DNA from: CAYRHN01 sp964424115
GTDB taxonomy: Bacteria > Chloroflexota > Anaerolineae > Anaerolineales > Anaerolineaceae
Length of the DNA stretch: 64,000 nt
Direction of reading: 5' to 3'
Assembly: GCA_964424115.1 (NCBI GenBank)
Contig: CAYRHN010000004.1
Location: 186,001-250,000, forward strand
Within the stretch, counting starts at the first letter, position 1; each line of letters opens with the position of its first letter. Position numbers and translations under genes: made by a program. The notes beneath the pieces are model-generated. The model saw only the letters and a program-made list of their open reading frames with translations, was not told the origin of the DNA and did no database searches. Below are positions 41,501 through 49,290 of the stretch, in pieces.

Positions 41501-44500
41501 ATTGGCAGAAGAAGAATGCCGGGCAGATCGCCCTGCACGCCGTATTCAACAAGGTCGAGTGGAAACAGACCACCTACAACGCCGACAGCGGCTCCTACGA
41601 CTATGAGCAGATCAAGACCGAAGTCGCAAGCACCGACCTGTCCACCGACGGCCTGGGCCAGGCGCGCGTCGCCTTCACCCCGCCCGATGCCGGCGTTTAT
41701 GAGGTCACCCTCACCGGCGGCAATGCACTCAGCCAGTCCATGGTCTGGGTCACCGGCGTTGGTTACGCTCCCTGGCCGGCTCAGGCGAACAACCGCCTGC
41801 GCCTGACTGTGGATGCCGACCAGTACGAGCCCGGCCAGACCGCGCAGATCTTTATCCCCAATCCCTTTGGACCGGGCGCTGTTGGCCTGGTGACCCTGGA
41901 GCGTGGTGAGGTGATGCGCACCGATATGATCCAGTTCAGCGAGGCCGGTTACACCTATGCCCTCCCGCTCACCGACGAGGACGCCCCCAATATCTACTTC
42001 TCCGTGGTGGTGCTTGGCAAGACTCAGGACGGCATAGCCGACTTCCGCGCCGGATATGTCAATCTCCAGGTGACCCCATCCGCCTACACCCTCAATGTCA
42101 GCCTCACCCCCAGCCCGGAACAGGGCGAACCGGGCGGCACGATGCGCTTTGACGTGCTGGTCACTGACCGCGACGGCAATCCCGTTCAGGGAGAGTTCTC
42201 CCTGGCGGTGGTGGATAAAGCCATCTTTGCCCTGGCCAGCCCGAACGCCGAACCGATCCTGGACGCCTTCTATTCCGTCCAGCCGCTGGCTATTTCCACC
42301 AGCCTCTCCCTGGCTGCTTACGGCGAGCGCGCCGTGGCCCTCCAGTTGGGGCGCGGCGGGGGAGGCGGCGACGGCTCTCTGACGCCCACCCTGCGCGAGA
42401 AGTTCGAGGACACTGCCTTCTGGAGCGCTAATATCGTCACCGACGCTTCCGGGCGCGCTCAGGTGGAGTTCCCTCTCCCCGATAATCTCACTACCTGGGT
42501 CGCCACCCTGCGCGGCCTCTCCAGCTCCACCCAGGTTGGCGAGGCGGTCACTGAGGTGGTGGTCAGCAAAGACCTGTTGGTCCGCCCGGTCACTCCGCGC
42601 TTCCTGGTGGTCGGCGACCGCGTCCAGCTGGGCGCCAATGTCAATAACAACACCGCCAACGATCTGACCGGCGTGCAGGTCACCCTGCAAGCCAACGGTG
42701 TGGAACTGGAAGATGCCGCCGCTCAGACGGTGGATATTCCCGCTCATGGGCGCGTTAACCTGACCTGGTGGGCACGTGTGCAGGATGTAGAATCCGTCGA
42801 GCTGATCTACAGCGCCAAATCCGGCGACCTGGAAGATGTCACCCGTCCGGTATGGGGCAACCTGCCGGTCCTCCATTACAGTTCTTCCCAGTCTTACGGC
42901 ACTGCCGGCATGCTGGCGGAGACCGGTGAGCAGTTGGAAGTGGTCAGCCTGCCGCGCAGTTTCACCCCCACCGGCGGCGACCTGACCGTGGAGCTTTCCC
43001 CTTCCCTGGGGGCAGGCATCCTTGACGGGCTCAAAGCTCTGGAAAAATTCCCCTATGACATCACTGAACCGGTTGTTTCGCGCCTGTTCGCCAACACCGC
43101 CGCTTACAACGTCTTGAAGAAGCTCAACCTGGCCCGTCCGGAGTTGAAAACTGATCTGGAAAGCGCCATCACCGAAGGCGTCGCCTGGCTGCAGACCGCC
43201 CAGAACCAGGACGGTAGCTGGAGCTGGTTGCCCTCCACGACTTCTCCGGATATGACCATTACTTGCTATAGCCTGCTGGCGCTTGTCCGTGCGCAACAGG
43301 CAGGCTTTGAGGTCTCGGAGCAGACCATTGACAATGCTCGCACCTTCATTTCCGGTTCGGTTTCTGCGGTATCCATCCAGAGCGGTGAAGATTTGTTGAA
43401 TAGCGAGACTTTTAAAGCCTATGTGCTCAGCGAGTCTGGTTATTCGGTGGATCTCAGCTCCCTGTATGCTCTGCGCGACCGTCTGGCGCCTTACGCCCGC
43501 GCCATGCTGGCCATGGCCTACAAGTATCAGTACCCGGACAACACCCAGGAGTACCGCACCTTGCTCTCCGATCTGGAGGGCAGTGCGGTGCGTTCTGCCA
43601 CCGGCGCCCATTGGGAATCACCCAATCCGAACGTCTTCAACTTTGACAGCGCCAACTTCAACAGCGCGGTGGTGATCCTTGCCCTGGCCAAGTTTGACCC
43701 GGCCAACCCGCTCCTCACCGATGCAGTGCGCTACCTGGTCATCACCCGCAACGCGGGCGGTTGGTGGACTTCCAGCTACGACTCGGCCTGGGTGCTGTAT
43801 GCCCTGGCGGAGGCCATGTCCGCCACCGGCGACCTGCAAGCCGATTATGCCTTCTCCGCCAGTCTGAACGGCGATGCCATCGCCGCCGGCCAGGCCAGCA
43901 GCCCCGATGCACTCACCACCGTCACCTCCACCGTCCCACTCAGTGTCCTTTATCCCGCCGATCCGAATGCTTTACGCATCCAGCGCGGCGAGGGCAGCGG
44001 CCGCCTGTACTACCGCGCCTTCTTGCGCTTGAATAAGCCGGTAGAGGAGCAGGCCGCGGTCAATAAGGGCATGACTGTCACCCGTTCCTACTATCTGGAT
44101 GGGCAGGATTGCGTTGCTGAAGAATGCCAGCCGATCACCGATATCTCCCTGGCTGCCAACCAGAACATTCTCGTCCGCGTCACCCTCACCTTGCCGCACG
44201 ACAGCTCTTACCTGGTGGTGGAAGACTTCTTCCCGGCCGGGGCCGAGGTGATGGACGCCACCCTCAATACCACCCAGCAGGGCGGCAAGGACAGCCCGGT
44301 GGTCTACTCCTGGACGGATTACTTCAGCCGCGGCTACGGATATTGGTTCTTCGGCACTCCCAAGGTCTATGACGACCACGTGCGCTGGGCTGCCACGTCC
44401 CTTTCCGCGGGCACCTACGAGCTGACCTATCGTCTGACCCCCATCCAGGCCGGCGAGTTCCGCGCTATGCCCACCCACGCCTACGAGTATTACTTCCCGG

Positions 44501-44547
44501 ACGTGGAAGGCAGCAGCGCCGGGTCGGTATTCACCATCAGCCAATAG
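38581..44547 (+). CDS. Alpha-2-macroglobulin family lipoprotein without thioester
   Basis: This 1988-residue protein has a signal peptide ending FNTAC (Cys about 35) and a Pro/Thr stalk, then Ig-like domains with bacterial A2M sequences. These include VYLYTDRPIYRPGQTVYYRG in the MG domains and RFLVVGDRVQLGANVNNNTA. In bacterial A2M the thioester Cys-x-Glu-Gln sits in YGCxEQxxSR; here residues 1490-1501 are FPYDITEPVVSR, so Cys and Gln are missing. The alpha-alpha toroid after it (LQTAQNQDGSWSWLPST) is intact. Such proteins trap proteases or may serve as periplasmic scaffolds. No PBP1c gene is adjacent. AAGGAGGCATT precedes the ATG. Confidence 0.93.
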   Translation: MSPTHSPHSAHANRVQQILYGIVCVLLVFNTACNTPATPTLQPTPTPQPTPKPRETLPPTLVEMDPPPSSEISPSQPLTLYFNQDMERASVEGALQLNPPVAGRFDWVDDTTVRFTPDQSLPTGQDVTVSLGTGARAANGLNLRQAVDIPYHTAGGLVAVSFVPVPDAAEVDPTSAVMVAFNRPVVALGADPASLPAAFTLSPAAPGRGEWLNTSTYIFYPEPALMGGAQYTATLNQNLTTTDGLGWAPEFDPSLPWMFQTTTPQVTGFEPVSEIPLELDAPIIYTFNQPMDAASTQAAFSMAGPDGPVSGEFTWNDDHTEMTFTPAALLKRASEYDILLNESAASAGGSTLAAPYEVLMYTYGNFALLSSEPVNGGTLRMGYGSESIKLTFASPVKQQDFNSLISIQPEPSNFRVNLAWDSNLGLYVYGDFQPRTLYTLRIETGLQDKWGQTLSEPVQIAFQTSGIQPAFTFAYPIYYGGRAIFLTPDKPFMAVSAANIASANISRASISLNDFFEYYQMDGDKMRNNPPAGLTSSVYSINLPQDVSQIVNIPLNQGASLPTGLYYFNITSNPAVEQFYAGAFLGVVSHVNLMVKGASDTAVVWAVDVDTNQPIANAPVTAYSLYGTEVGSGVTDAQGLAHLTLQTDEVFRGASDQYFVMLGSGVDDPNFSLAISDWKQGLSAWDFGIRYDYYQEDPTVYLYTDRPIYRPGQTVYYRGVIRSRENGRYYPFGIDQLQLQVQGPYSADTGKSLASNPETLPVSSQFGTFSGSYVLPDDATPGTYTFNFLTEGLGYPYISFIVAEYRKPEIEMTVNFADGVEIAAGQDIQATITSKYYFGAPAANMKISWSLYSYPDYFYLPGFETGPSDTRWLLPPWAYWESGLGNYLAGGEVETAADGTYSVNIPWADIQETLAGGSPQTLTLEANLIQEGEYPVSGRSTLTVHPDAFYIGVNPEQWVGQAGKELGFSIQTVDWQKKNAGQIALHAVFNKVEWKQTTYNADSGSYDYEQIKTEVASTDLSTDGLGQARVAFTPPDAGVYEVTLTGGNALSQSMVWVTGVGYAPWPAQANNRLRLTVDADQYEPGQTAQIFIPNPFGPGAVGLVTLERGEVMRTDMIQFSEAGYTYALPLTDEDAPNIYFSVVVLGKTQDGIADFRAGYVNLQVTPSAYTLNVSLTPSPEQGEPGGTMRFDVLVTDRDGNPVQGEFSLAVVDKAIFALASPNAEPILDAFYSVQPLAISTSLSLAAYGERAVALQLGRGGGGGDGSLTPTLREKFEDTAFWSANIVTDASGRAQVEFPLPDNLTTWVATLRGLSSSTQVGEAVTEVVVSKDLLVRPVTPRFLVVGDRVQLGANVNNNTANDLTGVQVTLQANGVELEDAAAQTVDIPAHGRVNLTWWARVQDVESVELIYSAKSGDLEDVTRPVWGNLPVLHYSSSQSYGTAGMLAETGEQLEVVSLPRSFTPTGGDLTVELSPSLGAGILDGLKALEKFPYDITEPVVSRLFANTAAYNVLKKLNLARPELKTDLESAITEGVAWLQTAQNQDGSWSWLPSTTSPDMTITCYSLLALVRAQQAGFEVSEQTIDNARTFISGSVSAVSIQSGEDLLNSETFKAYVLSESGYSVDLSSLYALRDRLAPYARAMLAMAYKYQYPDNTQEYRTLLSDLEGSAVRSATGAHWESPNPNVFNFDSANFNSAVVILALAKFDPANPLLTDAVRYLVITRNAGGWWTSSYDSAWVLYALAEAMSATGDLQADYAFSASLNGDAIAAGQASSPDALTTVTSTVPLSVLYPADPNALRIQRGEGSGRLYYRAFLRLNKPVEEQAAVNKGMTVTRSYYLDGQDCVAEECQPITDISLAANQNILVRVTLTLPHDSSYLVVEDFFPAGAEVMDATLNTTQQGGKDSPVVYSWTDYFSRGYGYWFFGTPKVYDDHVRWAATSLSAGTYELTYRLTPIQAGEFRAMPTHAYEYYFPDVEGSSAGSVFTISQ

Positions 44548-44553
44548 ATAAAG

Positions 44554-44590
44554 AAAAAGAGAGAGCAGCCAGTGGCTGCTCTCTCTTTTT
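44554..44590. terminator. Bidirectional terminator after the A2M gene
   Basis: AAAAAGAGAGAGCAGCC (44554-44570) and GGCTGCTCTCTCTTTTT (44574-44590) form a perfect 17-bp stem with a 3-nt loop. T-runs exist in both directions, serving the A2M gene on the plus strand and glmS on the minus strand. Confidence 0.9.
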
Positions 44591-44592
44591 TA

Positions 44593-44634
44593 CGTCATTG
44601 CGAGGAGGGCTTTAGCCCGACGACGCAATCCCCC
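44593..44634. repeat. CGTCATTGCGAGGAG...CGCAATCCCC interspersed repeat
   Basis: The stretch starts CGTCATTGCGAGGAGGGC and ends GACGACGCAATCCCCC, with an internal GGGCTTTAGCCC palindrome. Similar fragments are familiar from intergenic regions of many environmental bacteria. Only one copy is seen here. Confidence 0.5.
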
Positions 44635-44736
44635 TTTTGGCGCTCATGTGAACATTGGAGGGAAATTACTCTGTTCCTCGCCGGAGGTGGGTCGCTCGCC
44701 ATAACCTTTCAAAGTAGTTGTTAAACGGTCAGGTAC

Positions 44737-46527
44737 TTAATCCACCGTCAGCGTCTTGCTCAGGTTGCGCGGAAAGTCTGGATCGTACCCGCGCGCCAGG
44801 CTGACCTGGTAGGAGAGTAACTGCAGCGGCAATACGCTCAGGAGCGTGTTAACGTAGGGGCCGGCCTTGGGCAGCACGATCACCCGGTTAGCGTTGGCAC
44901 GCAGGCGGGCATCCTCCTCGCCGATCGCGATGGCGTACCCGCCCCGGCAGGTGACCTCATTGATCCCGCTGATCGTCAGCGCCACGCCCTCCGGCGAGGT
45001 GACGAACAGCACCGGGTAATCGGCGCGGACTGCCGAGAGCGGCCCGTGCTTGAATTCGGTCGAGAGCATTCCTTCGCAATGCGCATAGGTGACCTCTTTC
45101 AGCTTCAACGCCCCTTCCAGGGCGATCGAATAAGTGAAGCTGTAGCCCAGGCAGTACAGGTCGTCCCACTTTGCCAGCATCTTGTCCAGCCCTTCCAGTT
45201 GCGGCAGCACCATATCCAGGGTGTAGCGGATCTGCTCCGGCAGGTGCTCCAGTTCGTGGGTGCTGCGCCCGCTCAGGCGCATGGCCAGGAAGAGGAAGGC
45301 GATCACCTGGTTGGAGAAGGTCTTGGTGGCCGGTACGCTGATCTCGTACCCGCAGGCCAGCGGCAGGTACACCTCACTCACCCGCGTGAGGTTCGAGCCG
45401 ATCACGTTGACCAGCTCAAAGACGCGCATGCCCCGCTCTTTGGCGATCTCCACCGCATTCAGCACATCCTTTGTCTCGCCGCTCTGGCTGACGAAGATGC
45501 CCACATCTTCAGGCCCCAGGGTCGGGCCGTATTGGGCCGTGAACTGCGGTGCCAATACTGGGATAGTCGGCTTGCCGGCCAGATGGCTGAAGAACATTGC
45601 CCCCGCCATGCAGGCGTGGTAGCTTGTCCCGCAGCCGACCAGGTAGACGCGCGGCGCGCAGCGCATGGCTTCCACCACTTTTTCCACATCCGCCGAGTTT
45701 TCCAGCAGGTGGATCAGTTCGCGCGCCACCTGCGGCTGTTCGTAGATTTCTTTCAACATGAAATGCGGATAGCCTCCCTTCTGGGCCGCCTCCATGCTCT
45801 CGGTCACCAGTTCTGGCTCCCGTTCCACTTTTTGCCCGTCTTCCACACGGAATACTTCCACCACGCCGGGGGTCAGGCGCACGATCTCGCCGTCGTTGAT
45901 GCGCACCACCCGGCGGGTGAGCGGCAGCAGCGAGGGCAGGTCGGAGGACAGGCAGGCCATATCCTCTGTTAACCCGGCCACCAGCCCGGAACCTTTTTTC
46001 AGCGCGTAGAGCGCGTTCTCGCCCACCTGACTGATCACAAAGGCATAGTCCCCGGCCAGGTCGTCGTAGGCGTGGCGGATGGCCTCCACCACTTCGAAGC
46101 CCTGGCGCAGGTAGCGTTCCACCGCGTGCACGCAGCTCTCCCCGTCGTTCTGGGAGCGCACGGTCATTCCCTCGGCGATGAATTGCTGGCGTAATTCCAC
46201 GTTGTTGACCACGTTGCCGTTGTGCGCCCCGACCATCTGCCCGGTCGAATCCAGGTGCGGCTGGGTGTTCTCTTTCGAAGGCGCGCCGAAGGTGGCCCAA
46301 CGCAGCTGTAAAATGCCGCGCGTGCCGCGCATCTCGGCGAAGTTCAGCCGTTCCGCCACATCGTTCACCTTGCCCACATCCTTGCGCAGGTCGATCTTGC
46401 CGGTCTTGTCGATGGTGGCGCAGCCAACCGAGTCATATCCACGGTACGAAAGCTGCCTTCCGGCGTCGGTCATGATCGGACCCAGGACCTGCTCGTCCGC
46501 GCAAACGATCCCAAAAATTCCACACAT
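44737..46527 (-). CDS. glmS: Glutamine--fructose-6-phosphate aminotransferase (isomerising)
   Basis: GlmS makes glucosamine 6-phosphate, the first step toward UDP-GlcNAc and thus toward the WecB/WecC substrates. The 596-residue length is normal. The N-terminal glutaminase begins MCGIFGIV with catalytic Cys2 and has YRGYDSVG and RWATFGAP. Two SIS domains follow, with VGCGTSYHACMAGA and FVSQSGETKDVLNA in the first and EGMLSTEFKHGPLSAV in the second. The C-terminal PRNLSKTLTVD holds the active-site Lys. GTAGGAAAA precedes the ATG. No glmS ribozyme is visible in the short 5' region. Confidence 0.97.
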   Translation of the reverse strand: MCGIFGIVCADEQVLGPIMTDAGRQLSYRGYDSVGCATIDKTGKIDLRKDVGKVNDVAERLNFAEMRGTRGILQLRWATFGAPSKENTQPHLDSTGQMVGAHNGNVVNNVELRQQFIAEGMTVRSQNDGESCVHAVERYLRQGFEVVEAIRHAYDDLAGDYAFVISQVGENALYALKKGSGLVAGLTEDMACLSSDLPSLLPLTRRVVRINDGEIVRLTPGVVEVFRVEDGQKVEREPELVTESMEAAQKGGYPHFMLKEIYEQPQVARELIHLLENSADVEKVVEAMRCAPRVYLVGCGTSYHACMAGAMFFSHLAGKPTIPVLAPQFTAQYGPTLGPEDVGIFVSQSGETKDVLNAVEIAKERGMRVFELVNVIGSNLTRVSEVYLPLACGYEISVPATKTFSNQVIAFLFLAMRLSGRSTHELEHLPEQIRYTLDMVLPQLEGLDKMLAKWDDLYCLGYSFTYSIALEGALKLKEVTYAHCEGMLSTEFKHGPLSAVRADYPVLFVTSPEGVALTISGINEVTCRGGYAIAIGEEDARLRANANRVIVLPKAGPYVNTLLSVLPLQLLSYQVSLARGYDPDFPRNLSKTLTVD

Positions 46528-46558
46528 GGTTTTCCTACTCCATTAAATTAATTTTTTT

Positions 46559-46627
46559 AACCGCGAAGACGCTAAGACGCTGTTGTTATACCACTTTATT
46601 CCTGCGCGCCCTCGCGTCTTTGCGGTT
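46559..46627. repeat. AACCGCGAAGACGC...GCGTCTTTGCGGTT repeat, copy 4
   Basis: The ends AACCGCGAAGACGC (from 46559) and GCGTCTTTGCGGTT (to 46627) are inverted copies, the best-preserved of the four elements. It lies between the glmS start and the promoter of the GT39-like gene. Confidence 0.7.
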
Positions 46628-46646
46628 TAAATTTCTCATACTGCTG

Positions 46647-46652
46647 TATAAT
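46647..46652 (+). promoter_or_regulatory. -10 box of the GT39-like gene
   Basis: TATAAT lies 28 nt before the ATG at 46680; AGAGGTGA is the ribosome site. A -35 is not obvious. Confidence 0.55.
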
Positions 46653-46679
46653 TATCTCACATTTTCCAGAGGTGACCAG

Positions 46680-49250
46680 ATGAGTGCAAAGAAACCGAAC
46701 CGGGGAGGTTGGCCTGCCGCAGTGTTGAAGGGTCTGTTGAGGCGCGCTGCGCCTGCGCCCAAACCACCGGCCGAAACACCCCCGCCGCCCGCTCCCCAAT
46801 CCCAGCCCGAAGCGCAGCCTCAGCCAGAATCCCCGTTGATCCTGGTCCAGGCGCCGGATGCCTCAGCCGAGATCATTGAACTCGAAGGAGACCTGCACCG
46901 CTTGCAACAGCAGCAGCTTGCCTGGCCTTTCAGCCCGCCTCCGGCGTCTCCGTCCTCGGCGCCGCTTCCCTCTCTGGATGAAAGCCACTATTGGGAGATC
47001 GCCCGCAAGCTGGGCCGTTGGGCCTTGCTGGGGCTGTGCATCCTCCTGGCGGCCTTGCCGCCTTTCCTCGTCTTCCTGGACCGCTGGTTGCTCGACCGCC
47101 AGGTGCACGACCTCCTGCGTGACACCTGGTGCCGCAGTGAGTTCTTCTGTCAGTTATGGTGGCCGTCTTACTTTCTGATCATCATCGCTTCTGCCGTGCT
47201 TTTAGTGCTGTTGGTGGTCTTTGCCGTACGCGACAACCGCCCGCATAACAACCAGGCGCCGGCTGCCCCGGGCGACAGCCAGGAGCAAAAAGCAGCAATT
47301 CGCCCCGAACAGCGCCGCATTGCCCGTGGCCTGGAGGTGTTGGCCCTGGGCTGGTTTCTCTTGCTTATGCTCCTCGCCGCAGGTTCGCGCATAGCCCCCG
47401 GCATCGAACTACTCCCCGCCATTCTGGTCTATCTCTTGGGGCGTGTGCTGGCGGAATACTCCGCCGGGACGCTCTTTATGATGCTTCGCGGTTGGTGGGC
47501 GCGCTTTTGGCCGCTCGGCCTGGCCCACCTCAGTTTGATCGTTTTCCTCTCCGATTCCAGCGTCGGACGCCCCACTGCTTTGCTCACCTTTGGCTTGCTG
47601 GTGGCGGCCTTGCTGAACCTCTGGCGCCTCCGCAGCCGCATTCAGACCATCCACTGGGTCACCCTGGCTGCCGTCTTCCTCTTTACCCTCAATATCAATT
47701 CCTGGGCCTTTTCCACCATCGGAGATGAATATAGTTTCTTCACCTTTGGCCGGGATATTCTCCAGTACCAGACCTGGGACTACCGCACCAGCCATTTCTT
47801 TAACGGCATGGGCGTCTATGGCAGCCACCCTTACCTTTCTTCCGTCTTTCATGCCCTATCTATGGGCTTGCTGGGGGTGAACAACTTCGGTTGGCGTTTC
47901 AGCAGCCTTTACCTGGCCGCCCTCTCCATCCCGATGTTCTATTTCTTTTTCCGACGTTTCCTGGACGAGCGGGTTTCCCTGCTCGGCGCCGGGATGCTCG
48001 GCTGCTCGCATTACCTGATGACCTTTGGCAAGATCGGTTATAACAATCTCCAGGCTTTGTTTGTCATGGGGTTGGTCTTGTGGGCAGCCGGGGAGGCGGT
48101 GCGTTCCCGCCGCGCCTTGAATTACACCTTCCTCGGCCTTTCCCTGGGCCTGGTCTTCTATGTCTATCCCGCGGCGCTGTACGTGCTGCCCCTGGCCGGC
48201 CTGCTGATGCTGATGTACGACCCGCCCTTTAACCGCCCGGCCCTCAAGCGCTGGTTCCTGGCCGGGGTTGCCTTCTTCATTTTCTTTTCCCCTCTTATTT
48301 TCCAGCCCGAGTACTGGCAGGCCAAAGTGGCCGGAACCCTTTTTTACAACCCGGATATCATGCAGCAGGATGGCGGCATCGCAGGCCACCTGGCGCGTAA
48401 TTTTCTTTATTCGCTCTTCTCATTTCTGTACATTGCCCAGGAAAGCCACTTTGTCACTTCTTCCTATGTTGATCCTCTCTCAGGCATGCTGGTGTTGCTC
48501 GGACTGGCCTGGGCTATCAAGCTCCTGCGCCGCGACCGCTTTGCCGTCTTTCTCCTCCTCGGCTTTCTGCTCCTCAATTTCTTTGTCGGCGCCACGCATG
48601 ACCGCAGCACGCCTGCCAACACGCGCATGTTTCTGCTCCTGCCCTGGTTCACCCTCCTGGCTGCCCTGGGATTGAGCTGGCTGGCCTGGCAGCTCCAGCG
48701 CCTGCATGCCCCGCCGCGCCTGGCGACCGCCCTGGCCGTGCTGCTGCTGGCCGGCATCCTGGCAGGCAACCTGTACCAGGCTTACAGCCTTTCCCGTCAG
48801 CGCTCCGAAGGCCAACCTTCCATGGAGATGCTCTTCCTGCGCATGCTTCAACGGGATGCTTCGCTGCAAAGTGCGGCCATGCAAGATGCCCCCCGCCGCA
48901 TCTACCTCTTCATCACTGAGGAAGGCTGGAATATTGACGGCCTTCGCCTGGCCCAGCAGATTTACGCTGTGCCGGATTCAGTCACCCAATTACAGCGGGT
49001 GGCGGTCACCGGCAGCGAACTGCCTCCTTCCGTGGTGGACCTGATCCAGAACGAGGACGTGGGCGTCATTATCCAGCCCTGGATGCGCGAGGATTGGCGT
49101 GCTGCCCTGGAGACCCGCCTCGCCGAATGGAACAAGAAACCCTGTGTGATCCGCGACATCCCCACCACCGATCCCCGCTTCACCATCTGGTGGTCCGAGC
49201 GCTGGTCCTTCACCTGTCCCGCCGACGGGGATTGGTCCCTTCCCCGCTGA
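46680..49250 (+). CDS. Multi-pass membrane glycosyltransferase (GT39/ArnT-PMT-like)
   Basis: This 856-residue protein starts with a 60-residue cytosolic Pro/Ala-rich tail, then about 13 membrane helices. A long loop after a helix pair has INSWAFSTIGDEYSFFTFGR, with an Asp-Glu in the first extracellular loop as in GT39/PMT-type enzymes. RTSHFFNGMGVYGSHPYLSS and MLGCSHYLMTFGKIGYNN are further family-like segments. Such enzymes transfer a sugar from a polyprenyl-phosphate donor to a protein or lipid outside the membrane; the DPM-like gene at 17 kb could supply the donor. AGAGGTGA is the ribosome site at 46680. Acceptor unknown. Confidence 0.8.
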   Translation: MSAKKPNRGGWPAAVLKGLLRRAAPAPKPPAETPPPPAPQSQPEAQPQPESPLILVQAPDASAEIIELEGDLHRLQQQQLAWPFSPPPASPSSAPLPSLDESHYWEIARKLGRWALLGLCILLAALPPFLVFLDRWLLDRQVHDLLRDTWCRSEFFCQLWWPSYFLIIIASAVLLVLLVVFAVRDNRPHNNQAPAAPGDSQEQKAAIRPEQRRIARGLEVLALGWFLLLMLLAAGSRIAPGIELLPAILVYLLGRVLAEYSAGTLFMMLRGWWARFWPLGLAHLSLIVFLSDSSVGRPTALLTFGLLVAALLNLWRLRSRIQTIHWVTLAAVFLFTLNINSWAFSTIGDEYSFFTFGRDILQYQTWDYRTSHFFNGMGVYGSHPYLSSVFHALSMGLLGVNNFGWRFSSLYLAALSIPMFYFFFRRFLDERVSLLGAGMLGCSHYLMTFGKIGYNNLQALFVMGLVLWAAGEAVRSRRALNYTFLGLSLGLVFYVYPAALYVLPLAGLLMLMYDPPFNRPALKRWFLAGVAFFIFFSPLIFQPEYWQAKVAGTLFYNPDIMQQDGGIAGHLARNFLYSLFSFLYIAQESHFVTSSYVDPLSGMLVLLGLAWAIKLLRRDRFAVFLLLGFLLLNFFVGATHDRSTPANTRMFLLLPWFTLLAALGLSWLAWQLQRLHAPPRLATALAVLLLAGILAGNLYQAYSLSRQRSEGQPSMEMLFLRMLQRDASLQSAAMQDAPRRIYLFITEEGWNIDGLRLAQQIYAVPDSVTQLQRVAVTGSELPPSVVDLIQNEDVGVIIQPWMREDWRAALETRLAEWNKKPCVIRDIPTTDPRFTIWWSERWSFTCPADGDWSLPR

Positions 49251-49290
49251 GGGATTCAGGGTTAAATATCTGGTACAATTAGCCTAATGA

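Noticed and set aside
40795..43611. Long minus-strand open frame of 938 codons
   Set aside because: It lies opposite the alpha-2-macroglobulin gene and is open because of the skewed codon use there. Its translation is Gly/His/Gln-rich without family similarity, and no ribosome site precedes it.
44593..44736. Possible glmS-related riboswitch or small RNA near the A2M-glmS gap
   Set aside because: The stretch is 3' of glmS, not 5', and contains only a terminator and an interspersed repeat. The region upstream of glmS shows no ribozyme-like conserved sequence.
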